Below, in pieces: positions 32,808-43,100 of a stretch of DNA of 61,839 nt. Origin of the DNA: VFZS01 sp964353255 (GTDB taxonomy: Bacteria > Acidobacteriota > Terriglobia > Bryobacterales > Bryobacteraceae); NCBI GenBank assembly GCA_964353255.1, contig CAYGVJ010000011.1, forward strand, positions 1 to 61,839, written 5' to 3'. Below the pieces are notes generated by a model. The model did no database searches and was not told the DNA's origin. It worked only from the letters and a program-made list of their open reading frames with translations. A program made the position numbers and the translations under genes. Position 1 is the stretch's first letter, and every line of letters begins with the position of its first letter.

Positions 32808-34301
32808 ATGCCTCCCGAGGCCGAACCGACGCCAATTCCGACCCAGCAGGAATTGCCGGGACCCAGGCGCACATACGCCCTGGGCTGCATAATCCTTCTG
32901 GCCCTCGCGCTCTTCCTCTGGAAGGCTTCAATCGCCACTCGGCAACCATTCTTCTCGGGAGACGCGGGGCACCGCATGAACAATGCTCACCGCGTGTTGG
33001 CCCGCCTCGGGAATCGCGTCTGGCTGCCGTACTTGCAGGCCCATGTTTGGGCCTTCTACCGGGTGAAACTGCCCTACGAATCGTATCAACTGATCCCCTG
33101 CTTCTACTTTTTCCTGGCAGTGCTCATGCTAGGTCTTCTGGGCTATCGAATCATCGGCCGCACCTACCTCGGGCTGTTGTTCACCCTCGCGGTGATGCTC
33201 TGCTTCGCGCAGCAGCAGCAGGTCGCCTCCCTGAGCGTCAGGCTTTACCAGGAGATCACAGGGATAGCCCTCTTCTACGCACTCTTGTACGCAGGCGCGC
33301 TCGAACTAAGAAAGAGGCCTTTACTGCTGCTGATCGGCGGCGCCGCGCTCCTGGCCCGTGATACGTTCTGGATCTACCTCTTGTCGCTCACCCTCCTGAA
33401 TTGGAAGGCAATCCTATCGGGCAGAAGCTATCGCGTCTCCTTCCTGATACTGTGGGCAATTCCAGTGCTCTGGCTGTTGGCGGCTCCCCTGGGCTATCTG
33501 GTGGACGAGGGCCGGCTGCCCGCTTTTCCGGTGGAATGGCCGTTAGGGATCAACAGGGAGGCAGGACCCGCCGTAACGCACATCTCCACGACCCTGCATA
33601 GTCTGTGGGCCGCGGTCTCGTCATCGAGAGTTGTTTACCTGCTGGCGGCCGTCGCGCTTGCCTGGGTGGTGAATGGACTCAACGGCAGGTCGGGCGCTCG
33701 CGCCCCCGGAACGCGAGCTGAGGAATTTGTGTCGCGGTTCAAGGGGTTCAGCCTTCTTTCCCTGGCGATCGTCTACGGCCTGATCGTGGCCTTCGACCCT
33801 TGGCGAAGAACTTACGGCAATCCAAGGATGGCTCTGCCATTGCTGGAACACGTTTGCATATGGATGCTGATCGCCATTGCGGCCACCTTCTCATACCGAG
33901 GGGCATTCAAATACCTCGCGAGAGCGACCTTGCTGGCCGGCCTGTTGCTGGGCGTGGATACGCAGATCGGCGCCTGGGTGCCGCAACGCAGCCCACTGAG
34001 CGAGTCGATTTACCCCGAAATCGCGCGCCTGGTGCGAGAATCCTCGCCCGGCGCCAGGCCAGTGGTGTGCTTTGGAGGAGGAGAAAACTACTTCGTCACG
34101 TTGCAGCGTTTTCTCGCGCCTACTTTGTACGCCCAACGCAGATTCCTCCCGAGAGATACCGGGACAGTCCCGCAGGAGTGCTCCTTGTTGATTTCATTTT
34201 CAGCTTCACGTCCTCCAGACGCAGGGAACTTTGTGCCTGTGCGAGAGTACCGGATTGAGAAACAATCCTACCTCATCTACCAAAGACGCCGACCACAATA
34301 A
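32808..34301 (+). CDS. Polytopic membrane protein, GT-C-like
   Basis: 497 residues with about ten membrane helices and a soluble C-terminal part of about 110 residues. The first extracytoplasmic loop contains FFSGDAGHRM, whose acidic residue is placed as in GT-C-type glycosyltransferases, but I cannot assign a family. Codon use is less GC-biased than that of the neighbours on either side. The convergent esterase gene follows within 40 bp. Confidence 0.65.
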   Translation: MPPEAEPTPIPTQQELPGPRRTYALGCIILLALALFLWKASIATRQPFFSGDAGHRMNNAHRVLARLGNRVWLPYLQAHVWAFYRVKLPYESYQLIPCFYFFLAVLMLGLLGYRIIGRTYLGLLFTLAVMLCFAQQQQVASLSVRLYQEITGIALFYALLYAGALELRKRPLLLLIGGAALLARDTFWIYLLSLTLLNWKAILSGRSYRVSFLILWAIPVLWLLAAPLGYLVDEGRLPAFPVEWPLGINREAGPAVTHISTTLHSLWAAVSSSRVVYLLAAVALAWVVNGLNGRSGARAPGTRAEEFVSRFKGFSLLSLAIVYGLIVAFDPWRRTYGNPRMALPLLEHVCIWMLIAIAATFSYRGAFKYLARATLLAGLLLGVDTQIGAWVPQRSPLSESIYPEIARLVRESSPGARPVVCFGGGENYFVTLQRFLAPTLYAQRRFLPRDTGTVPQECSLLISFSASRPPDAGNFVPVREYRIEKQSYLIYQRRRPQ

Positions 34302-34315
34302 CCGACCACAGGCGC

Positions 34316-34348
34316 GGCGGCACTGACAGAACGACACCGTCAGCCGCC
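34316..34348. terminator. Possible shared terminator hairpin between convergent genes
   Basis: GGCGGCACTGAC and GTCAGCCGCC pair across about 11 nt between the convergent membrane-protein and esterase genes. No T-run follows, so intrinsic termination is uncertain. Confidence 0.35.
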
Positions 34349-35719
34349 CTTGATAGCACCGAGCAGCTTTTGAAAGCCGGCCTCGCCGCGTAGCGGCTGA
34401 AAGGCCGCGTCCTCCTCGAGGCGAGCGGCGTCGTTGAAGCCCGCCGCCACGGCTCTCTTGAGCGCTTCGAGCGCCTTCTTCTTCTCGCCGGCTTGCGCCC
34501 AGGCACGCGCCAGGCCGTATAGCACTTGCGGGCGGTCAGGCCGGATCGCCACGGCCAGCTCGAGTTTCACCGCTGCCGTCAGGTAGCTCTTCTGCGCCAG
34601 CAGGTGCTGGGCCTCCTCGTAGGCCCGGATATAGAGGCCGCCGAGGACCCGCCGCGCCAGGCGGCGCTCTGAGGAGTCTGCCTTGGCATCGGCGTTCTTG
34701 CGCAAGCGTGCAATGTAGATCCGCAAGGCCGCCAGGCTGGCTGCTTGCTGCAACGGTTCGCCCAACGCTTCGTAGTCCCGAGACAGCTCGCCCTCCAGGT
34801 CCTGGCGCCGCCGCTCCTGCTCCTCCTCGCGCCGGAGGAATGCCTTGACCGATTTGGATCCCTGTAGTTCGGCGGCCTTTTTTTCAAGTGCGGCAACTTC
34901 CAGCAACCCACGGAAATCCGCGGCCAGAGCGGCGTATCCGGACCAGGCTTCCGGGAGCTTACCCGCAGCCTCAAGTCCCTCAGCCTCGGCAAGCCGCTTC
35001 CGGAAGACGGCCTCCAGTAGCGCGTCGTCCTTGGCACGCTGGCCGGCTCTCATGGCCTGAATTTCCAGCCACTCGAGAGCCTCGGCGGCCAGCGCCGACG
35101 CCGGCCAGTCGTGGCCACCCTCGAAGACGACCACGCGATGCGGCACACCCAAGCGATCGAGATCCCCATCCAATTGCTTCAGCTCAGAGCGGCTGAAGTC
35201 GTCCGTGCCGGCGGTGCCGAAAAAAGCGAAGGGGATGGCGCTGGGCAGGTCGCCCGCGGGGAAACCGCCGCTCGCCGCGATCACTCCGGCAAGCAGCCCT
35301 CCGGCCAGCCCCATGGCGCAGGCGACGCGGGCCCCGCCCGAGAAGCCCGCAGCGTACACGCGCCGGGAATCGATGGCGAAGCGGGTATGCGTGTCCCTCC
35401 AAACAGCGTTCATGGCCGCCAGGCTGACCTCGAACGGCCCGTTGCGTGAGTTGTTCGAGCCTGCCACGATATAGCCGTAACGCTCGGCCGCCTCCCGAAA
35501 ACGTTCGACGGGCACACGCCCGCGCGCCGCGGGATCGAAGCAGTACAGGATCGGCCACTCGCGGTCGGCGGCGTAGCTGGAAGGCAGGTACAGCGCATAG
35601 CTCTGCCCGGCCTCGCCGGAGCAGGTCACTTTCTCGACGAGCTGGCCTTTGGGGAGGTCCTGTGCTCCGCGGGCGGCAGCAAAGGCCAGCAGGCACCGGG
35701 CGATCGGCATGGGCCGCAT
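34340..35719 (-). CDS. Secreted alpha/beta-hydrolase (esterase-like) with helical TPR-like C-terminus
   Basis: 459 residues. Signal peptide (MRPMPIARCLLAFAAARGAQ). The alpha/beta-hydrolase domain (about 20-225) resembles polyhydroxybutyrate-depolymerase/feruloyl-esterase-type enzymes: nucleophile elbow GFSGGAR, a candidate acid in GTAGTDDFSR, and His in EGGHDWP. A long helical part follows (about 235-380) and a TPR-like end (VLYGLARAWAQAGEKKKALE). The substrate is unknown. ATG 35719 or 35710 is possible. TATCAT at 35728-35733 lies 8 nt upstream. It is divergent from the second apiosidase-like gene. Confidence 0.75.
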   Translation of the reverse strand: MRPMPIARCLLAFAAARGAQDLPKGQLVEKVTCSGEAGQSYALYLPSSYAADREWPILYCFDPAARGRVPVERFREAAERYGYIVAGSNNSRNGPFEVSLAAMNAVWRDTHTRFAIDSRRVYAAGFSGGARVACAMGLAGGLLAGVIAASGGFPAGDLPSAIPFAFFGTAGTDDFSRSELKQLDGDLDRLGVPHRVVVFEGGHDWPASALAAEALEWLEIQAMRAGQRAKDDALLEAVFRKRLAEAEGLEAAGKLPEAWSGYAALAADFRGLLEVAALEKKAAELQGSKSVKAFLRREEEQERRRQDLEGELSRDYEALGEPLQQAASLAALRIYIARLRKNADAKADSSERRLARRVLGGLYIRAYEEAQHLLAQKSYLTAAVKLELAVAIRPDRPQVLYGLARAWAQAGEKKKALEALKRAVAAGFNDAARLEEDAAFQPLRGEAGFQKLLGAIKGG

Positions 35720-35767
35720 AACACGGCATGATACGCCACCGCGGGTCGAGCTGGCTACTATAGAGAG

Positions 35768-37618
35768 ATGGTGGCGCGTCACCTGTGGCTCGGAGCGGCG
35801 CTGGCGCTGCCCGCAGCCGCGCAGACGCTCTGCCCGCCCACGCCGGCTTACTCTCCCTGCGAGATGGTCTTCGAGCTGAGCGAGCAGGAGGCCGCCGCCC
35901 ACCCGAACCCCTACCTCACTGTGATGCTCGAGGCTGAGTTCCGCTCGCCCCGCTACCGCACCTTACGTCTGCCCGGATTCTGGGACGGCGGCCGCCGCAT
36001 GGTGGTGCGCTTCACGCCCACCGATCCGGGTGGGTGGGTCTTCCGCATCACCAGCAACCTCGCGCGCCTCCACAACCAGGAAGGCCGCATCACGGCCACC
36101 GATTCCGGCTCTCCGGGATTCCTCCAGCCCGCCAACGTTCACCACTGGGCCTTCGTCGATGACCTGAAGAAGACGCCGCATCTTTGGATGGGCGACACGC
36201 TGTACAACTTCCCGTCCATACCCCGCCAGCTCTTCGAGCAGATCATCGAGGCGCGCGTCCGGCAGAAGTTCAATCACCTGCGCGGCGTCATCCTGTCGCG
36301 CCCCGAGGAGCCGGAGAAATCTTTTTCCAGCCCGGATCAGCCCAACCCCGCACACTTCCGGGAAGTGGATGAGCGCGTGCTGTACATGAACCGCCGGGGG
36401 ATGGTGGCGGACCTGGTGCTGGCCTTCGATGAGAACCACCTGGCGCAGTGGCTCCCCACCTGGCAGCAGCGCGAGCGCTATATCCGCTACCTGGTGGCGC
36501 GCTACGCGGCCATGCACATCACCTGGCAAGGAGTTCAGGAGTTTGAGGAATACGAGAACGGGCGGGCGCTGCTGAAGGAGATCGGCTCGCTGCTCAAGAA
36601 ACTGGATCCCTACGATCACCCGCGCTCGACGCACACGGCGGCCACCTCGGCGCCGCTCGGTGGCGACGAATGGATGAACTACCTGGTGTACCAGTCCTCC
36701 AGCGATGCGCTGGGAGCCGTCGAGCATCAGCTTTACGCCGCGCCGCAAGTGAATGCCGAGTTCGCTTACGAGGACAGCGGCGCGGGCCGGACGCATCCCC
36801 ACCACGTGGACACCGACACCTTCCGGCGCCGGTTGTGGAACGCCACTATGAACGGCCAGTACCCCACCTTCGGCAACACCGGAACGTACGGCGGCGGCAA
36901 GTTCAGCGTGGATGCCCGGTACCTGGATTCGCCCGGCGCTCGCCAGATGACCGCCTGGCACGATTTCTTCTCCCGCACCCGGCACTGGGAGCTGGAGCCG
37001 TTCTTCGACGTGGACGGCGGGCGGGCGCTGGCGCTGGAGGGCGTCGAGTACGTGGTGTATGTCGAGAAGCCGGGGCCGGTCGAGTTGCTGGTGGAGAAGC
37101 ACAGCTACCAAGTGGCTTGGTTCAACCCCGTCACGGGCGAGTATATTAAGCAGAAGAAAGACTTCAACGCCGAGCGGTTCTCGGGAGAACCGCCGGAGGG
37201 CGCCCACGACTGGGTGCTGCACCTGGAGCGCCAGGGCCGCAAGGAGTCCATGCTGCGCTCCTACAAGTTCGAGTCACGGCCCATCGCCATGCAGGAGGTC
37301 GAGCAGAACCCGCAGAAAGTCCCCTTCCAGATCGTCGAGCCTTCCTCGGATGTGCTGTCGCGCGCGAAGCCGCCGTCCTACGCGGTGAAGGTGACCCGCG
37401 AGACGCGCGCCACGCGCTCGATGATGTGGCTGTGGACCGGGGAATGTGCCGCCGAAGGCCAGGGCTACCGGGTGCTGGGGACCGGAGCCCAGGGAACCTT
37501 CCAGTTCCCGCGCGGCCCCATCCGGAGTTTGCCCACCGTGCTGGACGCGCGGCTGTACGGCATGAACGCCAACGGCAAAGTGTACTCGCTGGTCCGCATA
37601 TACCAGCTCACCGAATGA
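35768..37618 (+). CDS. Secreted DUF5060/DUF4038 (apiosidase-like) protein
   Basis: 616 residues, signal peptide 1-18 (LPAAAQ). A DUF5060-type beta-sandwich (about 25-110; FWDGGRRMVVRFTPTDPGG), a DUF4038-like TIM barrel (about 125-430; LWMGDTLYNFPS, ITWQGVQEFEEYENG, EFAYEDSGAGRTHPHHVDTD), then C-terminal beta domains. It has the same layout as the protein at 14588-16408 but is clearly diverged. TACTAT (35756-35761) stands 6 nt before the ATG. The stop overlaps tsaB by ATGA. Confidence 0.78.
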   Translation: MVARHLWLGAALALPAAAQTLCPPTPAYSPCEMVFELSEQEAAAHPNPYLTVMLEAEFRSPRYRTLRLPGFWDGGRRMVVRFTPTDPGGWVFRITSNLARLHNQEGRITATDSGSPGFLQPANVHHWAFVDDLKKTPHLWMGDTLYNFPSIPRQLFEQIIEARVRQKFNHLRGVILSRPEEPEKSFSSPDQPNPAHFREVDERVLYMNRRGMVADLVLAFDENHLAQWLPTWQQRERYIRYLVARYAAMHITWQGVQEFEEYENGRALLKEIGSLLKKLDPYDHPRSTHTAATSAPLGGDEWMNYLVYQSSSDALGAVEHQLYAAPQVNAEFAYEDSGAGRTHPHHVDTDTFRRRLWNATMNGQYPTFGNTGTYGGGKFSVDARYLDSPGARQMTAWHDFFSRTRHWELEPFFDVDGGRALALEGVEYVVYVEKPGPVELLVEKHSYQVAWFNPVTGEYIKQKKDFNAERFSGEPPEGAHDWVLHLERQGRKESMLRSYKFESRPIAMQEVEQNPQKVPFQIVEPSSDVLSRAKPPSYAVKVTRETRATRSMMWLWTGECAAEGQGYRVLGTGAQGTFQFPRGPIRSLPTVLDARLYGMNANGKVYSLVRIYQLTE

Positions 37619-38289
37619 CGACCCGCATCCTGGCGATTGACACGACGCACGAGTTCGGCAGCCTGGCGCTGGTGGAGGGCAGCCGGATGGTGGACGAGGC
37701 GCTACTGCACTCGGCGGAGGGCTTCGGCCACATCCTTTTCGAGCGCCTCGAACGGCTGCTCGCCAAGCACGGCTGGAAGGCGGCGGAGCTGGACTGCCTC
37801 GCGGCGGCTGCCGGGCCGGGCTCCTTTACCGGCGTGCGCGTGGGACTGGCGGCGGCGAAGGGATTGGCGGAAGCTCTCGGCAAGCCCGCAGTCGCGGTCT
37901 CCAACCTTCAGGCGATCGCCTGGCACGGCGAGGCGCCGCTGCGCGCGGTGGTGCTCGACGCCCGGCGCGGCGAGATCTACGGAGCGGTCTACAACGCGGC
38001 GCTGGAAGCGGTGTCCGCCGAGGTGGTGACGCGGTTCCCCGAGTGGCTCGAGACCCTGCCCGAAGGCGAGCTGGAGTTCGTCTCGACGGACTTCGCCCCG
38101 TTCGGCGCGGCCCTGGCGGGAACGCGCTTCGAGCACGCTCGCGTGCGCACGGCGCCGCGCGCGCTGGCCGGGGCCGTGGGCATGATCGCGGCCGCCCGCT
38201 TGCGGGCCGGCCTGGCCCAGGATCCCGCCGCCATCGACGCCAACTACGTCCGCCGCTCCGACGCGGAGCTGTTCTGGAAGGATGGGTAG
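37615..38289 (+). CDS. tsaB: tRNA threonylcarbamoyladenosine biosynthesis protein TsaB
   Basis: 224 residues, TsaB/YeaZ family, the scaffold partner of TsaD in making t6A37 of ANN-decoding tRNAs in the cytoplasm. ILAIDTTHEFGSLALVEG at the N-terminus and AGPGSFTGVRVGLAAAKGLA are the family signatures. It starts inside the stop of the apiosidase-like gene (ATGA), an odd operon partner for an essential housekeeping gene. Confidence 0.93.
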   Translation: MTTRILAIDTTHEFGSLALVEGSRMVDEALLHSAEGFGHILFERLERLLAKHGWKAAELDCLAAAAGPGSFTGVRVGLAAAKGLAEALGKPAVAVSNLQAIAWHGEAPLRAVVLDARRGEIYGAVYNAALEAVSAEVVTRFPEWLETLPEGELEFVSTDFAPFGAALAGTRFEHARVRTAPRALAGAVGMIAAARLRAGLAQDPAAIDANYVRRSDAELFWKDG

Positions 38290-38308
38290 GGACAACGCGC
38301 CCGCAACC

Positions 38309-39460
38309 CTACTGCACCGCCACCGTGACCTGCTGTTGCGAATTACTGTTGTTCCCAATGGTCAGCACCACAGGCTGCGGGCCCGAGCCGATGCCGTCCG
38401 GCACGGCCGCGTTCACCTGGAGCTTCCCGGAGACTTCGTACGGGGCCGGGCCGGCGTACAGGATCTGCGCCGGCTGGCCGCCGATGGTGAGGGAAACCGG
38501 CGCCAACGGGCGCAGCAATTCCCAGCCAGAAGACGTGGAACCAAGTATGTTTGAAAGGACCACCCTTCCGTCTTGGGGGTTTTGGCTCCATACCCCGGCC
38601 CCGGTCGCAAAGAGCTGGATGGCGGAGCCCTTCGCCGCCGGGTTGTCCACGCTGTTCGGTGTGCTGTTGGCGTTCAAGATCACGTGCCCGGTGCCAGTTC
38701 CAACGGCTGTGAAGATTCCCGGCGATGTCTCCAGGAGCGGGACGGAAAAAGCAGGCGACACCTGCATATTGTGTGAGATCACGACATCCACGGTCCGCTG
38801 CCCGGCGACCCCGTACGGAACCACGGCATCGATCCGCTCGGTGCTCACATGGAGGAGCGGGGCTGCAATGCCGTTGAAGGTGACGCTTGTGGTCCCCAGC
38901 GCTGTCGGATACAAGCCGGTGCTGTCGTACTGGGCCAAGATTGGCGGGGTGCCCAGCCTGCTTCCCAGGAAGGATACGATTGCACCCGGAGAGATGCCCG
39001 GTTGCAGGCTGGCCGCGTTGACCACCGAGGTGATGCTGGGTGGCCCGGAGGAGCGCAGCCTAAGGATGATGAGAGGTCCGCCACACGGGGAACAACCCGG
39101 GGCATCGAACTGCAAGTTCAATTGGTAAGTTCCGGCAGGCAGATACGGCACGACGTTCCTGTTCAGGCCTACCCAGAGCAACGCCGGTGTAACGCCGATG
39201 GAAGGAGACACGACTACGAAATTTGGTCTACCTGCCGGTGACGTCAAGACTCCGGCGAACTTGATTGCCAGAGGGTCCCCTGCACCCAGGGCGACGATAC
39301 CGACCATCTGAGCTGGTGGCATCACGAAGGAGTCCGCCGTAGCCTCAAAGTCCATCCGTGACGGCCCAACAGAGATCGGCGGCTGAGCATCAGCCGTATG
39401 AACCGCAAGCAAGCCGCAAACCATCACGACAGCACGCCGCACCTCGATCCCGAGCCTCAT
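38309..39460 (-). CDS. Secreted protein with TIGR03437-type domain
   Basis: 383 residues, signal peptide 1-25 (ending ADAQ). Residues of about 28-125 form an unidentified beta domain. From about 130 on lies the TIGR03437 region: ITSVVNAASLQPGISPGAIV, SFLGSRLG, SVTFNGIAAPLLHVSTERID and a second repeat ending GKLQVNAAVPDGIGSGPQPV. Role unknown; this domain is characteristic of Solibacter-type secreted proteins. The start overlaps the upstream gene's stop by TAATG. Confidence 0.78.
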   Translation of the reverse strand: MRLGIEVRRAVVMVCGLLAVHTADAQPPISVGPSRMDFEATADSFVMPPAQMVGIVALGAGDPLAIKFAGVLTSPAGRPNFVVVSPSIGVTPALLWVGLNRNVVPYLPAGTYQLNLQFDAPGCSPCGGPLIILRLRSSGPPSITSVVNAASLQPGISPGAIVSFLGSRLGTPPILAQYDSTGLYPTALGTTSVTFNGIAAPLLHVSTERIDAVVPYGVAGQRTVDVVISHNMQVSPAFSVPLLETSPGIFTAVGTGTGHVILNANSTPNSVDNPAAKGSAIQLFATGAGVWSQNPQDGRVVLSNILGSTSSGWELLRPLAPVSLTIGGQPAQILYAGPAPYEVSGKLQVNAAVPDGIGSGPQPVVLTIGNNSNSQQQVTVAVQ

Positions 39461-40161
39461 TAGCGTCCTCCCCCGGTAACCCTCAGCCCTATAGTCGCGG
39501 GCTGCTGCCCGGTGGGTATCGTCAAGACGATGGCGGCCCCGGTTTTCGGCAGTGCCACACCCATAGCGTCAGCCAACTGGAAGAAGGAACTGTACACCAC
39601 CAGTTTCACTGGAGCGTTGAAGGGGATCACCACCTGCTGGTTCCTTCCCTTAGCGTCCTGGGATGTCACGGACGCCGGCACGAACACAAAGGCATCATTG
39701 CCGACGCCGATAAGCAGGTGAGCGCCAGGCGTCTTGCCTTCGTGTTGTGAGAGCAGTCCAGCCGGATCGTCCACCCGTATCGGCACCGCGACGCCCTTCT
39801 TCATCACGATTGTAACGCGCGCCACAGGCTCAGCCGCGGAGAGCGTGACCACCAGCGGTTGCAGGCCCCAGTCGCAGGAACTCAGCCAAGTGCTCTTGGG
39901 CGCCTGCGCGCAAAGCCGGTACTTGCCATCATTCAACGCACCGAATCGGAACGTCCCTCCAACGCCGGTCACCCCGGTCCACTCGATTTGCGGAAGCCTT
40001 TTAGGATGCGGCGGCAGCAGCGCCAGGCTCACATAACCGCCCACAATGGCGGATCCGTCATCACCCCGCAGCGTCCCGGCGACGACGCCCGTGAAGTTGA
40101 GCCTGGCCTGCTGCGCCAGGCACGGCGCCGTGCACATCAACGCAAGCAAAGCCCTCCTCAT
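39460..40161 (-). CDS. Secreted carboxypeptidase-regulatory-like protein
   Basis: 233 residues from ATG 40161 (MRRALLALMCTAPCLAQQ signal peptide). Beta-rich: GVVAGTLRGDDGSAIVGGYV, then GGTFRFGALNDGKYRLCAQA, a carboxypeptidase-regulatory fold, followed by about 120 residues of unidentified beta structure. Second gene of the operon that begins with the giant repeat protein, 11 nt after its stop. Confidence 0.72.
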   Translation of the reverse strand: MRRALLALMCTAPCLAQQARLNFTGVVAGTLRGDDGSAIVGGYVSLALLPPHPKRLPQIEWTGVTGVGGTFRFGALNDGKYRLCAQAPKSTWLSSCDWGLQPLVVTLSAAEPVARVTIVMKKGVAVPIRVDDPAGLLSQHEGKTPGAHLLIGVGNDAFVFVPASVTSQDAKGRNQQVVIPFNAPVKLVVYSSFFQLADAMGVALPKTGAAIVLTIPTGQQPATIGLRVTGGGR

Positions 40162-40172
40162 GGCGTTTCCTC

Positions 40173-43100
40173 CTATGGGATCGGTGACCACCATCCCGAA
40201 TACCACCATGCGCTGCCGTACACGTTTGGGCTGTTCATTTTGTTGTCCTTGTTGTAGGTAACGGTGTACATGTGCTTCCTCGAAGAAGACAGGAACTCGA
40301 TATCCAGCGTCAACTTCAGGACCTTGGGTTCAAAAACCACCTTGGAGTCCGGCGATCCCGCGTGGATTCGGCAATAGCTGTTGGCCAGGTCGGTTCCCCC
40401 GGGGCCGACGACCGATGTTGCGGGGATCCAGTTGAAACCACCAGAATCTCCATCCAGGTACAAAGCGCCGCATCCGCTGGACGGAGTGCACGAGGCCGGG
40501 TTTTCCGGCGGAAAGTAAATGAAGTGACAGCCTTGAGCGCCGTTGTCGGGGCCGCCGCTACCAGTGTCGTCGTTACCACTTACGCTGAAGATTCCCTGAA
40601 GCCACGCGATGTTGCCCGACCCCATCACGTCGCTCGCCGGGAACGTGAAGACTTCGCGGGGGCTGCCGACGGTCGAGCACTTCCGCCACAACGGCGAGAT
40701 CGCATCCACCGCTAGAGCCCGAGGAGGAAGCTGGGCATCCTGTACTGGCCCCGGTGCGGGCGGGAGCCCAGGGGACCACCCGTTCAGCGTCACATAGGGG
40801 TTCAGGCCGATCACGCCACTGTTATCCACCGTTATGGTGTCCTTGATGGTGTTGGTGCTGCGGCCGCGATCCCCGAGGTACACGCCGTAAGGCTGTCCCG
40901 CAGACGTGTTCCCGCTGATCGCTACGGTTTCGGTGTCCCGCGGCACTGGATCGCATCCCCCTCCGGGCCCGGCGGTCCAGACCTGAATGCCCCCGGTGAG
41001 ATTCGCGGAGCCGTTGTTGAATGTCGTGTTATTCTTGATTGTTGTGTCGAACACGCTGTTTGCGCTTATGCCCTCGCTCAGGTAGGCGGAGATCATGTTG
41101 CGCTGGTTCGCGTCGTCTGCACCCACTTGGATGTTCCGTCCCCAGAGTTCCAGGCCCTCAGTGCCGGCCCATGTGCTCGGGCCGGTCAGGGTGTTCCTGT
41201 AAATCTGCACCGTATCCGTGCACTGGTCGAAGAAGACGGAGCCGCCGACTTGGTTTCCCGCCTGGGGGTTGAAGTAGTTGTTGGTGAACGTGTTGTTCCG
41301 CAAGCCGACCCAGCGAGCGGCGCCACTCATTCCAATTGCGCCGGTGTTGTTGTTGGCGAACGTGTTGTCTTCGATGCGAACGTTGCGAGGCGAAAAGTCG
41401 GCCGGATTGTCCCTGAAGGGAGGCTGCAAGCCGGGGAGGTCACACCAACGGTGACCGTACCATGCTCCATTCACGCCCGACAGTATGCCAGTGACCTCCG
41501 AGGAGTTGATTGCACTTCCAGAGATGTAGATGTCGTTCACCTTCTTGGGTATGGTAGGGTATAGCGCCATGGCGTGACCGGTCGCACCTTCGAAGGCGCA
41601 GTTCAAGAGGGTGACGCTGTAGGGACCGGTGTTGGAGAACGGATTGGCAGGGTTCCCGCCCGTGTCCGCATGGCTGATCGCAAGATCGACGCATAGCGGG
41701 GGCGTTTGCTCTCCGTTGGTGGCCTGTTGCGTCCGGGTTCCACACGCGGTCTGCGCTGGCGACGGACACGGACTGGGCGGAGTAGAAAGTGTAGAACTGC
41801 CGCAGAACGTGAGGTTCTGAATCGTGATTCCGGTGAGAGGCTGGGCGGCATCGACCAGCATCATTTCGGCTGTGTTCCCGGGGGCGCGGACCAGGACGGT
41901 GTCCGAGCGAGTGGCGCCGCCGCCCTTGACGGTGATGCTGGAGCGGCCGATAACAATGGGCGTCGTTACCGTATACGTCGTCGGCGCCAGCGTGCACGTG
42001 CTACCGCTGGGCGAAGAACTGATGCAGTTGTTGAGCGCCTCGACTGTAGTGTACTGCGTGGCGAAGACGGTCCATACTCCCCGCACCTGCCAGCCGCTGG
42101 AGGCGCCGCCGGCGTCCACCGCCTGCATGTAGACGTTCTTGGCCCCGGCGAAGGAGGCAGTGAACGTGATCGTCAGGTTCAGGGTCAGGTTGTTGCCGCT
42201 GGGGGTGGTGCTCCCCGCGCTGAGGGTGCACTGGCTGTTGTTGAGCTGGCTGCCCAACGCAACGGGCCCCAGCCAGGCCGTTCCGGCGTCGTTGTACAGG
42301 TAGAGGTAGTTGCTGGCCCGGTCGTAGCGGAACGAGCAGGCGCCCACCTCTGAAGCGGTGGCACTGAAACGCCCATAGACGGAGGCCAAGTCGGCGTACC
42401 CGTTCGGGTCCGAGTAGAGGAACTGGAACTGCTGCGGCCCCAGGCCGCTCCCGGAGGAAGGTGTAACCGAGACCGTCTGCGGCGGCTGGTTGCCGGTAGG
42501 CACTGCCGTTCCGCTGATCTCCACCCGCACACCGGTGGGGCTGGGCGGGGTGGTCCAGTTGTCCACCACGAACTCCAGGGTGTTCACTCCGCTGACGAAG
42601 CCGGTGTTGATCGTAAACGCAGTGAAAACGTCGAAGGTGTTCGAGGACGTGCCCACCGTCGCCCCGTTGAGCCGGATGCTGCCCGAATTGTCGGTCGCCC
42701 ACCTGCCTGTGAGTACTGCCGTGGCCGCGTTGAAACCCGTCAGATCGAAGGTGGTCCGGTAGGTGTAGCTCCCGGGGGCATTGTAAGGACTGGTGCCGGC
42801 GTCGCGGCGCGGCCCGATCCACTTCGAGTTCGAGTCATTGGCCACCCAGGGCCCAATCGGCGCAACCGGCCACTCGTTGGAATTGATTACTAGCGCGTTC
42901 GGGCCGGGATAGGCCGGGTCCGGGCTGCTGGTAAGCGCGTAGTGAGCGTCCACGGCCCCATCGGCGGCCGGAACCCCGGCAGAGACCACACCGGTGCCGT
43001 AAACGGCGATTGGCGCCGTGCCGCCGCTAGGGACCGTCCAGGCGCCCTTGGTCTGCCAGCCGCTGGAGGCGCCGCCGGCGTCCACCGCTTGCATGTAAAC

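Noticed and set aside
38287..38315. GTAGGG/CCCTAC hairpin between tsaB and the convergent gene as a terminator
   Set aside because: Only a 6-bp stem with a long loop and no T-run.
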